NCBI GenBank assembly: GCA_035649635.1
Contig: DASRJE010000166.1
Coordinates: forward strand, 20,956-84,955
Direction of reading: 5' to 3'
DNA: 64,000 nt
Source of the DNA: Gp6-AA40 sp035649635
GTDB taxonomy: Bacteria > Acidobacteriota > Vicinamibacteria > Vicinamibacterales > UBA2999
Part shown: piece after piece, positions 1 to 7,661 of the stretch
Numbering within the stretch: the stretch's first letter is position 1
How the letters are laid out: the number at the start of each line of letters is the position of its first letter
Position numbers and translations under genes: made by a program
Notes under the pieces: generated by a model
Seen by the model: only the letters and a program-made list of their open reading frames with translations
What the model was told of the DNA's origin: nothing
The model's database searches: none

Positions 1-655
1 CGATTGCCGCCCGCAGCAGCAGCGCGATGTTCTCGATCTTCGTGCGCTTCCACTCATCGGCCAGCGCCAGATCGTTGGCGATGAGCTGCGTGTTCGACTC
101 CATCACGGTGTCGAGAATGCGCAGGCGATTGGCTCTCAGCGTCGATCCCGTTTCAGTGGCTTCGACGATGGCATCAGCGAGTACCGGCGGTTTGACCTCG
201 GTCGCTCCCCACGAGAACTCGACGTTGACCGGCACGTCGAGCCGGTCGAAGTACGCCTTGGTGACGCGAACGAGCTCGGTTGCGATGGTGGCGTTGGCGA
301 AGTCGGTTGGCGTCTTGAACCGCGAATCCTCAGGTGCCGCGAGGACCCATCGCACTTTGCCGAAACTCTGTTTCGCGTACACCAGGTCGGCGATCGGCGT
401 GAGCGAGTGCTTCGAATTTCCGCCCAGCTTGTGCTCGGCGATCCAGTCCTGTCCGGTGAGCCCGGCGTCCAACACGCCGTCGCAGACATACCTCGCCATC
501 TCCTGTGCGCGAATCAACATGCACTCGATCTCGGGGTCGTCGATCGAGGGGAAGTAAGACCGCGTGCTCACGTAGATGTTGAAACCAGCACGCGCGAACA
601 GGTGGATCGTCGCGTCCTGGAGGGAGCCTTTAGGTATTCCGAGCTTGAGCTTCAT
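1..655 (-). CDS. hisG: ATP phosphoribosyltransferase HisG (3' end beyond window)
   Basis: This enzyme joins PRPP and ATP to form phosphoribosyl-ATP, the committed step of histidine synthesis in the cytosol. About 218 codons are visible; the rest lies left of position 1. The protein opens with KLKLGIPKGSLQDAT and carries GVLDAGLTGQDWI, both typical of HisG. The ATG (655-653) overlaps the hisI stop in an ATGA, so the two genes are translationally coupled and share the attenuated leader near 1000-1150. Because the gene runs off the window, I cannot say whether it is the short form that needs HisZ or the long form with a regulatory C-terminal domain. Confidence 0.93.
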   Translation of the reverse strand, partial: MKLKLGIPKGSLQDATIHLFARAGFNIYVSTRSYFPSIDDPEIECMLIRAQEMARYVCDGVLDAGLTGQDWIAEHKLGGNSKHSLTPIADLVYAKQSFGKVRWVLAAPEDSRFKTPTDFANATIATELVRVTKAYFDRLDVPVNVEFSWGATEVKPPVLADAIVEATETGSTLRANRLRILDTVMESNTQLIANDLALADEWKRTKIENIALLLRAAI

Positions 656-978
656 GGAATCGTGACGCCCTCCACGCGCTGAAAAAAACACGTCCGCTCG
701 CCGGTGTGGCAGACATTGCCGTCGCCGAGTCGTTCGGCTTTGACGAGCACGGTGTCCTCATCGCAGTCGATGAGCACCTCGCGAACGGCCAGCCGGTTTC
801 CCGACGTCTCGCCTTTGGTCCAGAGCTTGTTGCGGGACCGGCTGAAGAAGGTGACGTAACCGGTCCGCTTCGTCACATCCCATGCTTCTTCATTCATGAA
901 GCCCACCATGAGGACTTCACCGCTCTTGTGATCCTGCACGACGGCTGGTATCAGGCCGTCCAGTTTCGAATAATCCAT
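652..978 (-). CDS. hisI: Phosphoribosyl-AMP cyclohydrolase HisI
   Basis: A cytosolic histidine-pathway enzyme that opens the purine ring of phosphoribosyl-AMP. It has 108 residues, the size of a stand-alone HisI without the HisE pyrophosphohydrolase domain. Visible family motifs are the acidic stretch IDCDEDTVLVKAE, which binds metal, and the paired cysteines in NVCHTGERTCFF that bind zinc. The reading frame stays open far upstream, but the start at 978 (MDYSKLDG) fits the family length, and the upstream part of the frame runs across the leader and a repeat. It is the first structural gene after the leader peptide and is coupled to hisG by an ATGA overlap. Confidence 0.93.
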   Translation of the reverse strand: MDYSKLDGLIPAVVQDHKSGEVLMVGFMNEEAWDVTKRTGYVTFFSRSRNKLWTKGETSGNRLAVREVLIDCDEDTVLVKAERLGDGNVCHTGERTCFFQRVEGVTIP

Positions 979-998
979 CGTTCGTTTCTCGTGACGTA

Positions 999-1034
999 CA
1001 AAACAAAACCCCGCGCGGGTAGAACCGGCGGGGT
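999..1034 (-). terminator. his leader attenuator hairpin
   Basis: Read on the minus strand, ACCCCGC and GCGGGGT form a 7-bp GC stem with a 13-nt loop, followed at once by TTTTGTTTT. This is an intrinsic terminator shape 20 bases ahead of the hisI start and 32 bases after the stop of the His-rich leader peptide. A competing upstream hairpin can form between GCGCAA and TTGCGC, with an inner ACCTC/GAGGT stem, as expected for attenuation. Confidence 0.72.
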
Positions 1035-1066
1035 CTGCGCAACCTCTGGATTTCGTCGACTGAGGT

Positions 1067-1150
1067 CTAATCCGTTTGCGCGCACACACCCACCGGCCGG
1101 CCATGATGGCCGTGGTGATGGCGATGCGCGTGGCGGAGACCGATCGACAT
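1067..1150 (-). CDS. hisL: His-rich leader peptide of the his operon
   Basis: A 27-codon open frame (ATG 1150-1148, TAG 1069-1067) encodes a peptide with seven histidines among residues 7-16, including HAHRHHHGHH. Such a run of His codons directly ahead of a terminator hairpin and hisI-hisG is the hallmark of ribosome-mediated attenuation: when charged tRNA-His is scarce the ribosome stalls in the run and the terminator should not form. No strong Shine-Dalgarno is visible. A possible promoter with TTGCAG and GATAGG lies just upstream, overlapping the base of a repeat hairpin. The frame is too short for most gene finders. Confidence 0.8.
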   Translation of the reverse strand: MSIGLRHAHRHHHGHHGRPVGVCAQTD

Positions 1151-1193
1151 TTCTTAAAGCCTATCTGAAACGACTCATTGGCTGCAAATGCCG

Positions 1194-1266
1194 TCAACTC
1201 CCAACCTCCAACCTCCAAATCCCAAGAACCAAGTTTGGCAGTTGGGAGTTGGACGTTGGGCGTTGA
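1194..1266. repeat. Word-repeat hairpin (AACTCCCA family), copy 1
   Basis: The left arm is built from words such as CAACTCCCAAC and CCTCCAA, and the right arm from the complementary GTTGGGAGTTG. The 11-bp arms at 1194-1204 and 1241-1251 pair exactly. The element lies between the phosphatase-like gene and the his leader. Copies at 3225-3290 and 31301-31397 use the same words. Confidence 0.75.
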
Positions 1267-1303
1267 TTGGGCTTCTGCTGTCTTTCTCGTTTGGGGCCGC
1301 TCG

Positions 1304-1837
1304 CTATTGCTTCTGATGCTCCTTGATGTACCCGGTCGCAAACGCGACGAGCTGCGGGTTCTGCAGCCCGATGGCTTCTGCTTCCGTTTGCGCGCGATCG
1401 ATGGCCCAGCCATCCTGGAGCACGCGCTTGATCATCCACACGGCGCCGACGCGATTGGCGGACCCGCAGTGAATGAACACCGGCTGATTACTCTTGTCGG
1501 CAACCGCGCCGAGGAAGTCGGACACCACCTTGGGATCTGGCGCCGCCGCGTTGAACGGAAGATGGATGTACTTGAGCCCGGCAGCCTTCGCCGCGGCGCG
1601 GCCGGCATCAATGTCCGCCCCTTGCTCATTCGCCAGGCGAAGATTGATGACCGAGACGTAGCCTTCTTTCCTGAGCGCTGACATCGCAGTTGGATCGACG
1701 GCGCCACCACAACCGACTGTGGCATCGACACGCGAGTAATTACGAACGCCAGGCATATCGGACTTCTTGACCTGTGCCGCAACTGACGACGCAACCAGCC
1801 CGACCAGAGCGATGACTGCAAGCATTCGATAGCCCAT
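1304..1837 (-). CDS. Exported tyrosine-phosphatase-like protein
   Basis: A protein of 177 residues. An N-terminal hydrophobic segment (RMLAVIALVGLVASSVAAQ) looks like a signal peptide, so it is probably periplasmic. The body resembles the protein-tyrosine-phosphatase/DUF442 fold: VINLRLANEQG early and the active-site-like loop VFIHCGSANRVG near residue 130. The cysteine and arginine are separated by four residues, one fewer than in classical CX5R phosphatases, so catalysis is uncertain. The start at 1837 has a good GGAGG six bases upstream; the much longer open frame upstream runs through metK in antisense and is not coding. Substrate unknown. Confidence 0.75.
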   Translation of the reverse strand: MGYRMLAVIALVGLVASSVAAQVKKSDMPGVRNYSRVDATVGCGGAVDPTAMSALRKEGYVSVINLRLANEQGADIDAGRAAAKAAGLKYIHLPFNAAAPDPKVVSDFLGAVADKSNQPVFIHCGSANRVGAVWMIKRVLQDGWAIDRAQTEAEAIGLQNPQLVAFATGYIKEHQKQ

Positions 1838-1885
1838 ACCGGTCCTCCAGACACACCGAATCTTACTCCGGACTCGTGACGGGCG

Positions 1886-1914
1886 TTGACACTGTGATGA
1901 CGGCGAATGATACT
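1886..1914 (+). promoter_or_regulatory. Predicted sigma-70-type promoter of metK
   Basis: A perfect TTGACA (1886-1891) is followed after 17 bases by GATACT (1909-1914), four of six matches to the -10 consensus. Transcription would begin near 1921 and leave a leader of about 110 nt before metK. Confidence 0.6.
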
Positions 1915-1987
1915 TAAGGGTCGTTTTTGCGGCGATTTCCACGACTTGATGGGCCGCGCGGCCGGACACACCGGCTGATCTGTCTAA

Positions 1988-2024
1988 GTCGCGAGCAGCC
2001 CGCGACCGTCGCGGGCTTTTTTTT
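1988..2024 (+). terminator. metK leader terminator with overlapping antiterminator
   Basis: AGCCCGCGA (1997-2005) pairs perfectly with TCGCGGGCT (2009-2017) over a 3-nt loop and is followed by an unbroken run of T to 2024; the Shine-Dalgarno GGAG (2025-2028) comes next. An alternative stem, GTCGCG (1988-1993) with CGCGAC (2001-2006), uses the 5' half of the terminator and would prevent it. Upstream, GACTT (1943-1947) and AAGTC (1986-1990) can close a junction holding the GGCCGCGCGGCC palindrome and the GCCGG/CCGGC hairpin. The arrangement is a transcription attenuator; a SAM-sensing aptamer is plausible for metK but I recognise no known class. Confidence 0.7.
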
Positions 2025-2032
2025 GGAGCTTT

Positions 2033-3214
2033 ATGGACAAGTACATCTTCTCTTCGGAATCGGTCGGCGAAGGCCATCCCGACAAAGTTGCCGACACGAT
2101 TTCCGACGCCGTCCTCGATGCGTGCCTGGCCCAGGACAAGTTCAGCCGCGTCGCCTGCGAAACCTACGTGAAATCGAACATGGTGATCATCGGCGGTGAG
2201 ATCACAACGAAGGCCAAACTCGACTTCGTCAAGATCGCGCGGGACAGCATCCGCGAGATCGGCTACGTCAATGACGATGACGTGTTCCATGCCGACAAAG
2301 TGTTCGTGAACGTGCTCGTGACGCAGCAGTCGCCTGATATCGCCCAGGGTGTCGATGCGAAGAAGGCCCTCGGTAAGAAAACGGCCAAGCAGGGCGCCGG
2401 CGACCAAGGGTTGATGTTCGGTTACGCAAGCAACGAAACGCCGGAGCTCATGCCGGCGCCGATCATGTTCGCGCATCGACTCGGCCGCGAGCTCACCAAG
2501 ATCCGCAAGAGCGGTGGCGTGCCGTGGCTGCGTCCTGACGCCAAGTCGCAGGTGTCGGTGATCTACGAGGACAACAAGCCCGTGGGCATTGCCAACGTGG
2601 TGATCTCGACGCAGCACACCCCGGACGTTTCACACGACGAGATCGAACAGTTCTGCATCGAGAGCGTCATCAGGAAGGTGCTGCCAGCCAAGCTGCTCAC
2701 CGACAAGACGGAATTCCTGATCAATCCAACCGGCCGCTTCGTCGTCGGCGGACCACAGGGTGACACCGGACTCACCGGACGCAAGATCATCGTCGACACC
2801 TACGGCGGTATGGGCCGTCATGGCGGTGGCGCGTTCTCGGGCAAGGATCCCACGAAGGTCGATCGCAGCGCCGCCTACATGGGTCGCTGGGTCGCGAAGA
2901 ACATCGTCGCGGCGAAGCTGGCCTCACGGTGTGAGGTGCAGTTCGCGTACGCCATCGGCCACCCGGATCCGGTCAGTGTGCACATCGAGACGTTCGGCAC
3001 CAACACCGAGGACATCGGGAAGATCACGCGCGCCGTCAATCGCGTGTTCAGTTTCCAGCCGGCTGATATCATCGATCAGCTGAACCTGCGTCGGCCGATC
3101 TTCTTGAAGACGACCAACTACGGCCACTTCGGGAAGAGCGATAAGGAACTGACGTGGGAATCGACGAGTAAGGTGCAGGCGCTGCTGAAGGCGATCGGCA
3201 GCCGCGCGGCCTAA
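2033..3214 (+). CDS. metK: S-adenosylmethionine synthetase
   Basis: A cytosolic enzyme that makes S-adenosylmethionine from methionine and ATP. At 393 residues it has the normal family length. Signature motifs are all present: SVGEGHPDKVADTISD near the N-terminus, GDQGLMFGYASNET in the middle (methionine/ATP site), and the glycine-rich loop GGGAFSGKDPTKVDRS near residue 265. The ATG at 2033 has GGAG four bases upstream, directly after the terminator T-run, so any read-through event frees the ribosome site. The gene is alone on this strand; it converges with the glycine-zipper gene, with a word-repeat hairpin between them. Confidence 0.97.
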   Translation: MDKYIFSSESVGEGHPDKVADTISDAVLDACLAQDKFSRVACETYVKSNMVIIGGEITTKAKLDFVKIARDSIREIGYVNDDDVFHADKVFVNVLVTQQSPDIAQGVDAKKALGKKTAKQGAGDQGLMFGYASNETPELMPAPIMFAHRLGRELTKIRKSGGVPWLRPDAKSQVSVIYEDNKPVGIANVVISTQHTPDVSHDEIEQFCIESVIRKVLPAKLLTDKTEFLINPTGRFVVGGPQGDTGLTGRKIIVDTYGGMGRHGGGAFSGKDPTKVDRSAAYMGRWVAKNIVAAKLASRCEVQFAYAIGHPDPVSVHIETFGTNTEDIGKITRAVNRVFSFQPADIIDQLNLRRPIFLKTTNYGHFGKSDKELTWESTSKVQALLKAIGSRAA

Positions 3215-3224
3215 CTTCACACGA

Positions 3225-3290
3225 CCCAACTCCCAACCTCCAACTCCCAAGGGTCGAATTTGGGAGTTGGGCTTTGGGAGTTGGGAGTTG
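3225..3290. repeat. Word-repeat hairpin (AACTCCCA family), copy 2
   Basis: The left arm (3225-3250) is built from CCCAACTCCCAAC and CTCCAACTCCCAA, the right arm (3260-3290) from TTGGGAGTTGGG and TTGGGAGTTG. The arms pair over about 24 bp with small bulges. It fills the gap between the converging metK and glycine-zipper genes and could act as a bidirectional terminator. Confidence 0.78.
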
Positions 3291-3297
3291 ACGAAGA

Positions 3298-4239
3298 CTA
3301 TTTCTCCACCGTAACAGTTACCGGCTCCTCGATCCTGACCGTGAGCGGTGTTCCTGCCGACAGCGTCGCGTGATTGCGGTCTCCAGCCACCACCGTTGCT
3401 GTACCGGCACCTGCGCCAATCGAACCGCCAATCGCTGCGCCCTTGGCGCCGCCAAGAATGCCACCGATGATGGCGCCGCCGATCGCGCCGCCGCCGATCT
3501 TCGCCGCGCTCTCACGTCCCGGGGGATCACCTTCGCGATAGATCGTTTCGGTTTGCAGCGGCAGTCGCGTGCCGTCTACCAGGACAACCGACGTGAATTT
3601 CACGCCGAGGCGCGCGCGGTCGCGCATTTTGCCGCCGCGCTCGACCACCGTCACCTCACCAAATGCTTTCGCCCCGGCTGGAATCGCGACGCGATCACCC
3701 ACTTTGACATCACGAGTAACGCGGGCGGTGACGCTGTCCTCGACCTGTGCCCTCTCGCTGGTCACGGGCGACTCGAGTTGCAGTCCGATCACTGAGTCAG
3801 CGGCGACGACGAGTTCCTCATAGACCGGGCCCGGCAAGTCGACGGATCGCGAGGCCTGGTTGTCACTGATGGGGGCCGGGGCGATGGGGACGGCGGACCG
3901 CGGCTCTTGCGTGAGCACCGGGGCTGGCGCGGGCGGCTCGGGCGCACGCGGTGCCCTTGGTGCGGCCGCGATTTGACGCGCCGGAGCGCGCGGCGCGGGT
4001 GGCGGTGGGACTGTCCGGCTCCTGGGAGCAACAGGCTGTGGCGGCGCCGACACGGCCAACGGCGCGGGGTCGATGACCCCCTCCGACTCGGCCACTGCCG
4101 TGGCAGGCGTCACTGAGTTGGTCCCAATCGACTCAGCCGCGGTTACCGGTGCCGGGTCGTGCCGGAGAGCCAGATATGTCCCGCCTGCGCCCGCTGCTAC
4201 GCAAATAATCGCAAGAATGCCGGCCGCGGTCCTGGTCAT
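3298..4239 (-). CDS. Glycine-zipper envelope protein, function unknown
   Basis: A protein of 313 residues in three parts. Residues 5-25 are a hydrophobic anchor or signal (AAGILAIICVAAGAGGTYLAL). Residues 30-135 are a proline/alanine-rich linker likely to span the periplasm. From about 140 a folded domain begins (VIGLQLESPVTSERAQVEDSV), ending with a glycine zipper near residues 245-285 (GGGAIGGAIIGG, GGAKGAAIGG). The combination recalls outer-membrane or cell-envelope stress proteins, but I cannot name a family. It sits alone, convergent with metK. Confidence 0.7.
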   Translation of the reverse strand: MTRTAAGILAIICVAAGAGGTYLALRHDPAPVTAAESIGTNSVTPATAVAESEGVIDPAPLAVSAPPQPVAPRSRTVPPPPAPRAPARQIAAAPRAPRAPEPPAPAPVLTQEPRSAVPIAPAPISDNQASRSVDLPGPVYEELVVAADSVIGLQLESPVTSERAQVEDSVTARVTRDVKVGDRVAIPAGAKAFGEVTVVERGGKMRDRARLGVKFTSVVLVDGTRLPLQTETIYREGDPPGRESAAKIGGGAIGGAIIGGILGGAKGAAIGGSIGAGAGTATVVAGDRNHATLSAGTPLTVRIEEPVTVTVEK

Positions 4240-4384
4240 AATCTGATCCTCTGTGCTCCTGCTGAGAGCAAGGGCTGTGCCTCACAGGAGCCCAAAAACA
4301 GGCCGAATCTCCGAGATCTCCCGGAGGCCAGCGACCTGATTCCCTGGATCTGTCCTCGATCGCTGCACTCAAAATAGGCCTGTT

Positions 4385-4972
4385 TCAGACATCTTCCGGC
4401 TGGATAACGGCCTCTGCCGCGCCAACCGTCTGCCCGAGCAGGCGCTCGATGAGCACTCCCGGATCGGAATCAGCCACAACGATCTGCCGGTTTTCTGGCC
4501 TAATGAAGCCATCGGTGACCGCGCGGTCGAACAGGCGGATGAGGGGATCGTAATACCCGGCGATATTCAGCAACCCGCACGGTTTCCGGTGCAGACCGAG
4601 CTGCGTCCACGTTACGACTTCGCAAAACTCCTCGAACGTGCCGAAACCGCCCGGCAACGCGATGAACGCGTCGGAAAGACTCGCCATCAAGGCTTTCCGT
4701 TCGTGCATGGATGACACGACCCGGAGGTCGGGCAGACCGCGATGCGCGATTTCGCGCGTGACCATGGCGCTCGGTATCACGCCAATGACGTGCCCACCGT
4801 GCGCGAGCGCTGTATCAGCCACGATGCCCATCAACCCGACGCAGCCGCCACCGTAGACGATGCCCATGCCGCGCTCCGCCAACCGAATCGCGATCTGTTC
4901 CGCCGCAGCGCGGTATTCAGGTCGGACACCTGTGCTGGATCCGCAGAAGATACAGATGCGCGGGGAACGCAT
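4385..4972 (-). CDS. LOG-family nucleotide phosphoribohydrolase (TIGR00730)
   Basis: This family cleaves nucleoside 5'-monophosphates (cytokinin riboside monophosphates, or AMP/GMP in many bacteria) to base and ribose 5-phosphate. The protein has 195 residues, normal length. It opens with ICIFCGSSTG, continues with YGGGCVGLMGIVAD, and carries the diagnostic PGGFGTFEEF near residue 115. The start at 4972 (MRSPRICIFCG) matches the usual family N-terminus; an upstream TTG at 5014 overlapping the response-regulator stop is also possible. It follows the response regulator in the same direction and may be co-transcribed. Confidence 0.9.
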   Translation of the reverse strand: MRSPRICIFCGSSTGVRPEYRAAAEQIAIRLAERGMGIVYGGGCVGLMGIVADTALAHGGHVIGVIPSAMVTREIAHRGLPDLRVVSSMHERKALMASLSDAFIALPGGFGTFEEFCEVVTWTQLGLHRKPCGLLNIAGYYDPLIRLFDRAVTDGFIRPENRQIVVADSDPGVLIERLLGQTVGAAEAVIQPEDV

Positions 4973-5010
4973 GTGGTCATGCCCGCTCTCCGAGCGGGCT
5001 CGATCGAGGC

Positions 5011-5703
5011 TCAAACGACGAATTTATACCCGAGGCCGTGGACGGTGTGAATGTACTGCGGGTGTCGCGGGTTGTCCTCGATCTTCTGACGCAGCCATGC
5101 GACGTGGACGTCGACCGTTCTCGTCGACGGCATGGCGTTGTAGCCCCAGACTTCGTTGAGGAGCTCATCGCGCGACAAGGCTGCGCCGCGATGCTCGACG
5201 AAGTAGCGCAGTAACTTGAACTCGCGTGCCGAGAGGTCGATTGGCTGTCCGGATTTCGTTACTTCGGCTTTGCGAAAGTCAATCGAGATGTCGCCGAAAC
5301 GAAAGATTTCACCAATCGGCGCGCTGGCAACCGGCGCCACGCCGCGGCGCAGCAGCGCCTCGATTCGCGCAAGGAGCTCCGCCATCTCGAAGGGCTTGAC
5401 GAGATAGTCGTCGGCCCCCAGTTTCAAACCGACAACGCGATCGACGACCTGACCGCGAGCCGTCAGCATCAGGATCGGGGTCTGCACGCCGCGCTGTCGA
5501 AGGGTACGGCATACATCGAAGCCGCTGCCGCCCGGCAGCATGACGTCGAGGAGAATGAGGTCGAAATTTCCGGTGCTGCCCTGCGCGAGTCCGCGGACCG
5601 CGTCACCTTCGCTCTCGACGTCATAGCCTTCGGCCATGAGTCGATCGGTGAGCGTCAAGACAAGGCCGGGCTCGTCCTCAACGAGGAGTATGTGACGCGA
5701 CAC
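5011..5703 (-). CDS. OmpR/PhoB-family response regulator
   Basis: A protein of 230 residues: an N-terminal receiver domain followed by a winged-helix DNA-binding domain (about 135-230). The receiver has the acidic pair at 10-11, the phospho-acceptor Asp53 in LLDVMLPGG, Thr81 in MLTARGQ and Lys103 in DYLVKPFE. The C-terminal half contains AREFKLLRYFVEHRG and TRTVDVHVAWLRQKIE, typical of trans_reg_C. It follows the histidine kinase gene in the same direction and is probably phosphorylated by it. A direct-repeat operator upstream of the kinase (7662-7689) has the 11-bp spacing this family binds. Confidence 0.95.
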   Translation of the reverse strand: MSRHILLVEDEPGLVLTLTDRLMAEGYDVESEGDAVRGLAQGSTGNFDLILLDVMLPGGSGFDVCRTLRQRGVQTPILMLTARGQVVDRVVGLKLGADDYLVKPFEMAELLARIEALLRRGVAPVASAPIGEIFRFGDISIDFRKAEVTKSGQPIDLSAREFKLLRYFVEHRGAALSRDELLNEVWGYNAMPSTRTVDVHVAWLRQKIEDNPRHPQYIHTVHGLGYKFVV

Positions 5704-5727
5704 GTCTGTTCGCTGCCTTTAATACTG

Positions 5728-5784
5728 GTCCGGCTAAAGCCGGACACTACGTTATGAGTGCGCCGGACACGACGTTATGAGTGC
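5728..5784. repeat. REP-like palindrome plus 23-bp tandem duplication
   Basis: GTCCGGCTAAAGCCGGAC (5728-5745) is a perfect palindromic stem and is followed by CTAC, so the minus strand reads GTAG then hairpin. The next bases form two 23-bp copies, 5739-5761 and 5762-5784, differing at one position. The second copy overlaps the last codons and stop of the histidine kinase gene. Confidence 0.7.
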
Positions 5785-7622
5785 GTTGTCTGCAATTGAC
5801 TGGCAACCGCAGTTGCACGCTGGTCGGGCTCGGCCGATGGTAAGGCAATCGTAAACGAACTTCCGGCGCCGGCTCTCGTGGTCACAGTGACCCGGCCGCC
5901 GTGGGCTGCCACGATTTGTCTGACGAGCGAGAGACCGAGCCCGTTGCCGTGTACCTGACGGGCTACGGCATCAGCGCCGCGATAGAACGGGTCGAAGATG
6001 TGCGGCAGCTCCGAGGCCGGGATGCCCTCGCCGTGATCGCTCACGGTAATCCAGACCTCCGGACGACGACGCTGACGGCCGTGCTCGATCTTGATGCCAA
6101 CCCAGCGATCGCGGCCGCCGTACTTGACGGCATTCGCAATCAGATTCTGCACGGCCGATCGAAGCGCTGCCGCGTCGCCCAGGACTGTCGGCGGATTCTG
6201 CATGAAATCGCGTTCGATTGTGATTTGCTCGGGTTCGAGCAGCGTGACCGCGCTTTCGATCGCGCCTTCGATGATGTCGGCGGGCGCCAGCGGGAGTCGC
6301 GCGCCCTTCGCCAGCCCCGATTCGATTCCCGCGTACTGCAGCACGCGCTCGACCATCTCACCAAGGCGACGGGCTTCAGTTTCGAGGAGCTGCCCGTATC
6401 GCTTCACGCGATCGCCGCTGCCAACCACCCCGTGCGACAGGTTCTCGGCCGCGGAACGGATGACGGCAACCGGCGTGCGCAGCTCGTGAGACACGCCCGC
6501 GACAAATTCCATCTGCTGGCGTGCGAGCCGGTGCGCCCGTCGCGACGTTGCCGCCAGCAACCCGATGCTGATGGTCAGGAGCAGAAGCACGCCGAAGCTG
6601 ATCGCCAGGTTCTGGCGCCGCGCTCGGGCGACTGCCGCTTCGAGCGATCCGCTCTGATGCTGGACGAGCAGACGCCAACGCCCGAAGTCATCAACCGGTC
6701 GATCGCCCGGTTGATCGGCGAGCGCTTCTTCGCTACGGAGTCGAGGGCCTTCGCTGCGCGGAGGGACGTCACCGACAGGTGGTCGGGGAGGCCGTCCGAA
6801 GAAGAATGCCTGGTTGCCGATTCCGAACAGGGACGCCGACGCGTCTGCGTGACTTGAATCGACCGGTGCGTCGGGATCCGAGCGATATAGCACGCTGGTT
6901 GAATCATCAGCGTCGGTGACCGCCACGCGATAAACGTCGCTTTCGACATGCGTGAAGTGCCGCGACGCGAGCTCGGGCAGCATCTGCTCGCGGATATATG
7001 CCATGTTGAGCTCGATAATCGTGAAGCCGAACATGGGTGTCACGGTCTGCGGACCAGGACTCGGCCGCGGTGGCACCACGAGATTTCGCAACGGCACGAC
7101 GATCAGGGAATCCTCGCCGCGAAGCACGGGCCGGCGATCGAAGGGGCGCCCGGCGTTGAAATCTCGAAATTCCTCCTCGATCTGGGGACGCCATTGCTCG
7201 AGCGGGGCACGCCACTCCGTCGCCTCGAGCGCGTCGAGGTCGGGATTCCATCGTCGAAGCCGCAATAGACCGCTATCTCCATCGACGACGAGGACGTTGG
7301 AAACGATCTGGGGATGGGCGGCGGTATTCAGCCAGGTGTTGTAGCGATCGGAATACCGCTCGGAGACGCCTTCGCGTACAGTTGCGGGACCGACTTGCAG
7401 GCTCAACACGGCGCGCACGATTTCGCCGTCGAAGCCTTCCCGGAACTGGGCAGCGGCGATGCGGACGTTGCGCTGCAGGCGCTCTCGGGCCGCGGTGCTC
7501 AGTTGGCCAACCCACTGGTACTGCAGAACAGCCAGCGTCGGCAGGAGTATCAGGAGGGCCGCTGTTACGAGCGTCGCCCCCGATGGTTTCTTGAGCGTCA
7601 CGGGGCGAATATTAACATGCAT
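5775..7622 (-). CDS. Membrane sensor histidine kinase
   Basis: A protein of 615 residues in the inner membrane. A transmembrane helix at about 15-35 (ATLVTAALLILLPTLAVL) and a second at about 338-357 (LAISFGVLLLLTISIGLLA) enclose a roughly 300-residue sensor region without an obvious known fold. The cytoplasmic kinase core follows: phospho-acceptor His379 in VSHELRTPV, N box NLIANAVKY, G1 DHGEGI, F box FDPFYRG and G2 GNGLGLSLV. It lies upstream of the response regulator and is divergent from a secreted protein/TonB receptor pair that is the likely target. The stop codon lies inside a duplicated 23-bp repeat. Confidence 0.94.
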   Translation of the reverse strand: MHVNIRPVTLKKPSGATLVTAALLILLPTLAVLQYQWVGQLSTAARERLQRNVRIAAAQFREGFDGEIVRAVLSLQVGPATVREGVSERYSDRYNTWLNTAAHPQIVSNVLVVDGDSGLLRLRRWNPDLDALEATEWRAPLEQWRPQIEEEFRDFNAGRPFDRRPVLRGEDSLIVVPLRNLVVPPRPSPGPQTVTPMFGFTIIELNMAYIREQMLPELASRHFTHVESDVYRVAVTDADDSTSVLYRSDPDAPVDSSHADASASLFGIGNQAFFFGRPPRPPVGDVPPRSEGPRLRSEEALADQPGDRPVDDFGRWRLLVQHQSGSLEAAVARARRQNLAISFGVLLLLTISIGLLAATSRRAHRLARQQMEFVAGVSHELRTPVAVIRSAAENLSHGVVGSGDRVKRYGQLLETEARRLGEMVERVLQYAGIESGLAKGARLPLAPADIIEGAIESAVTLLEPEQITIERDFMQNPPTVLGDAAALRSAVQNLIANAVKYGGRDRWVGIKIEHGRQRRRPEVWITVSDHGEGIPASELPHIFDPFYRGADAVARQVHGNGLGLSLVRQIVAAHGGRVTVTTRAGAGSSFTIALPSAEPDQRATAVASQLQTTHS

Positions 7623-7661
7623 AAAATCGCCGTAACATGTTGAATTTCGGGCTTTTACAAT

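Noticed and set aside
27..557. 176-residue open frame on the + strand at the left edge
   Set aside because: It is antisense to hisG, whose protein is clearly recognisable; the frame has no family motifs.
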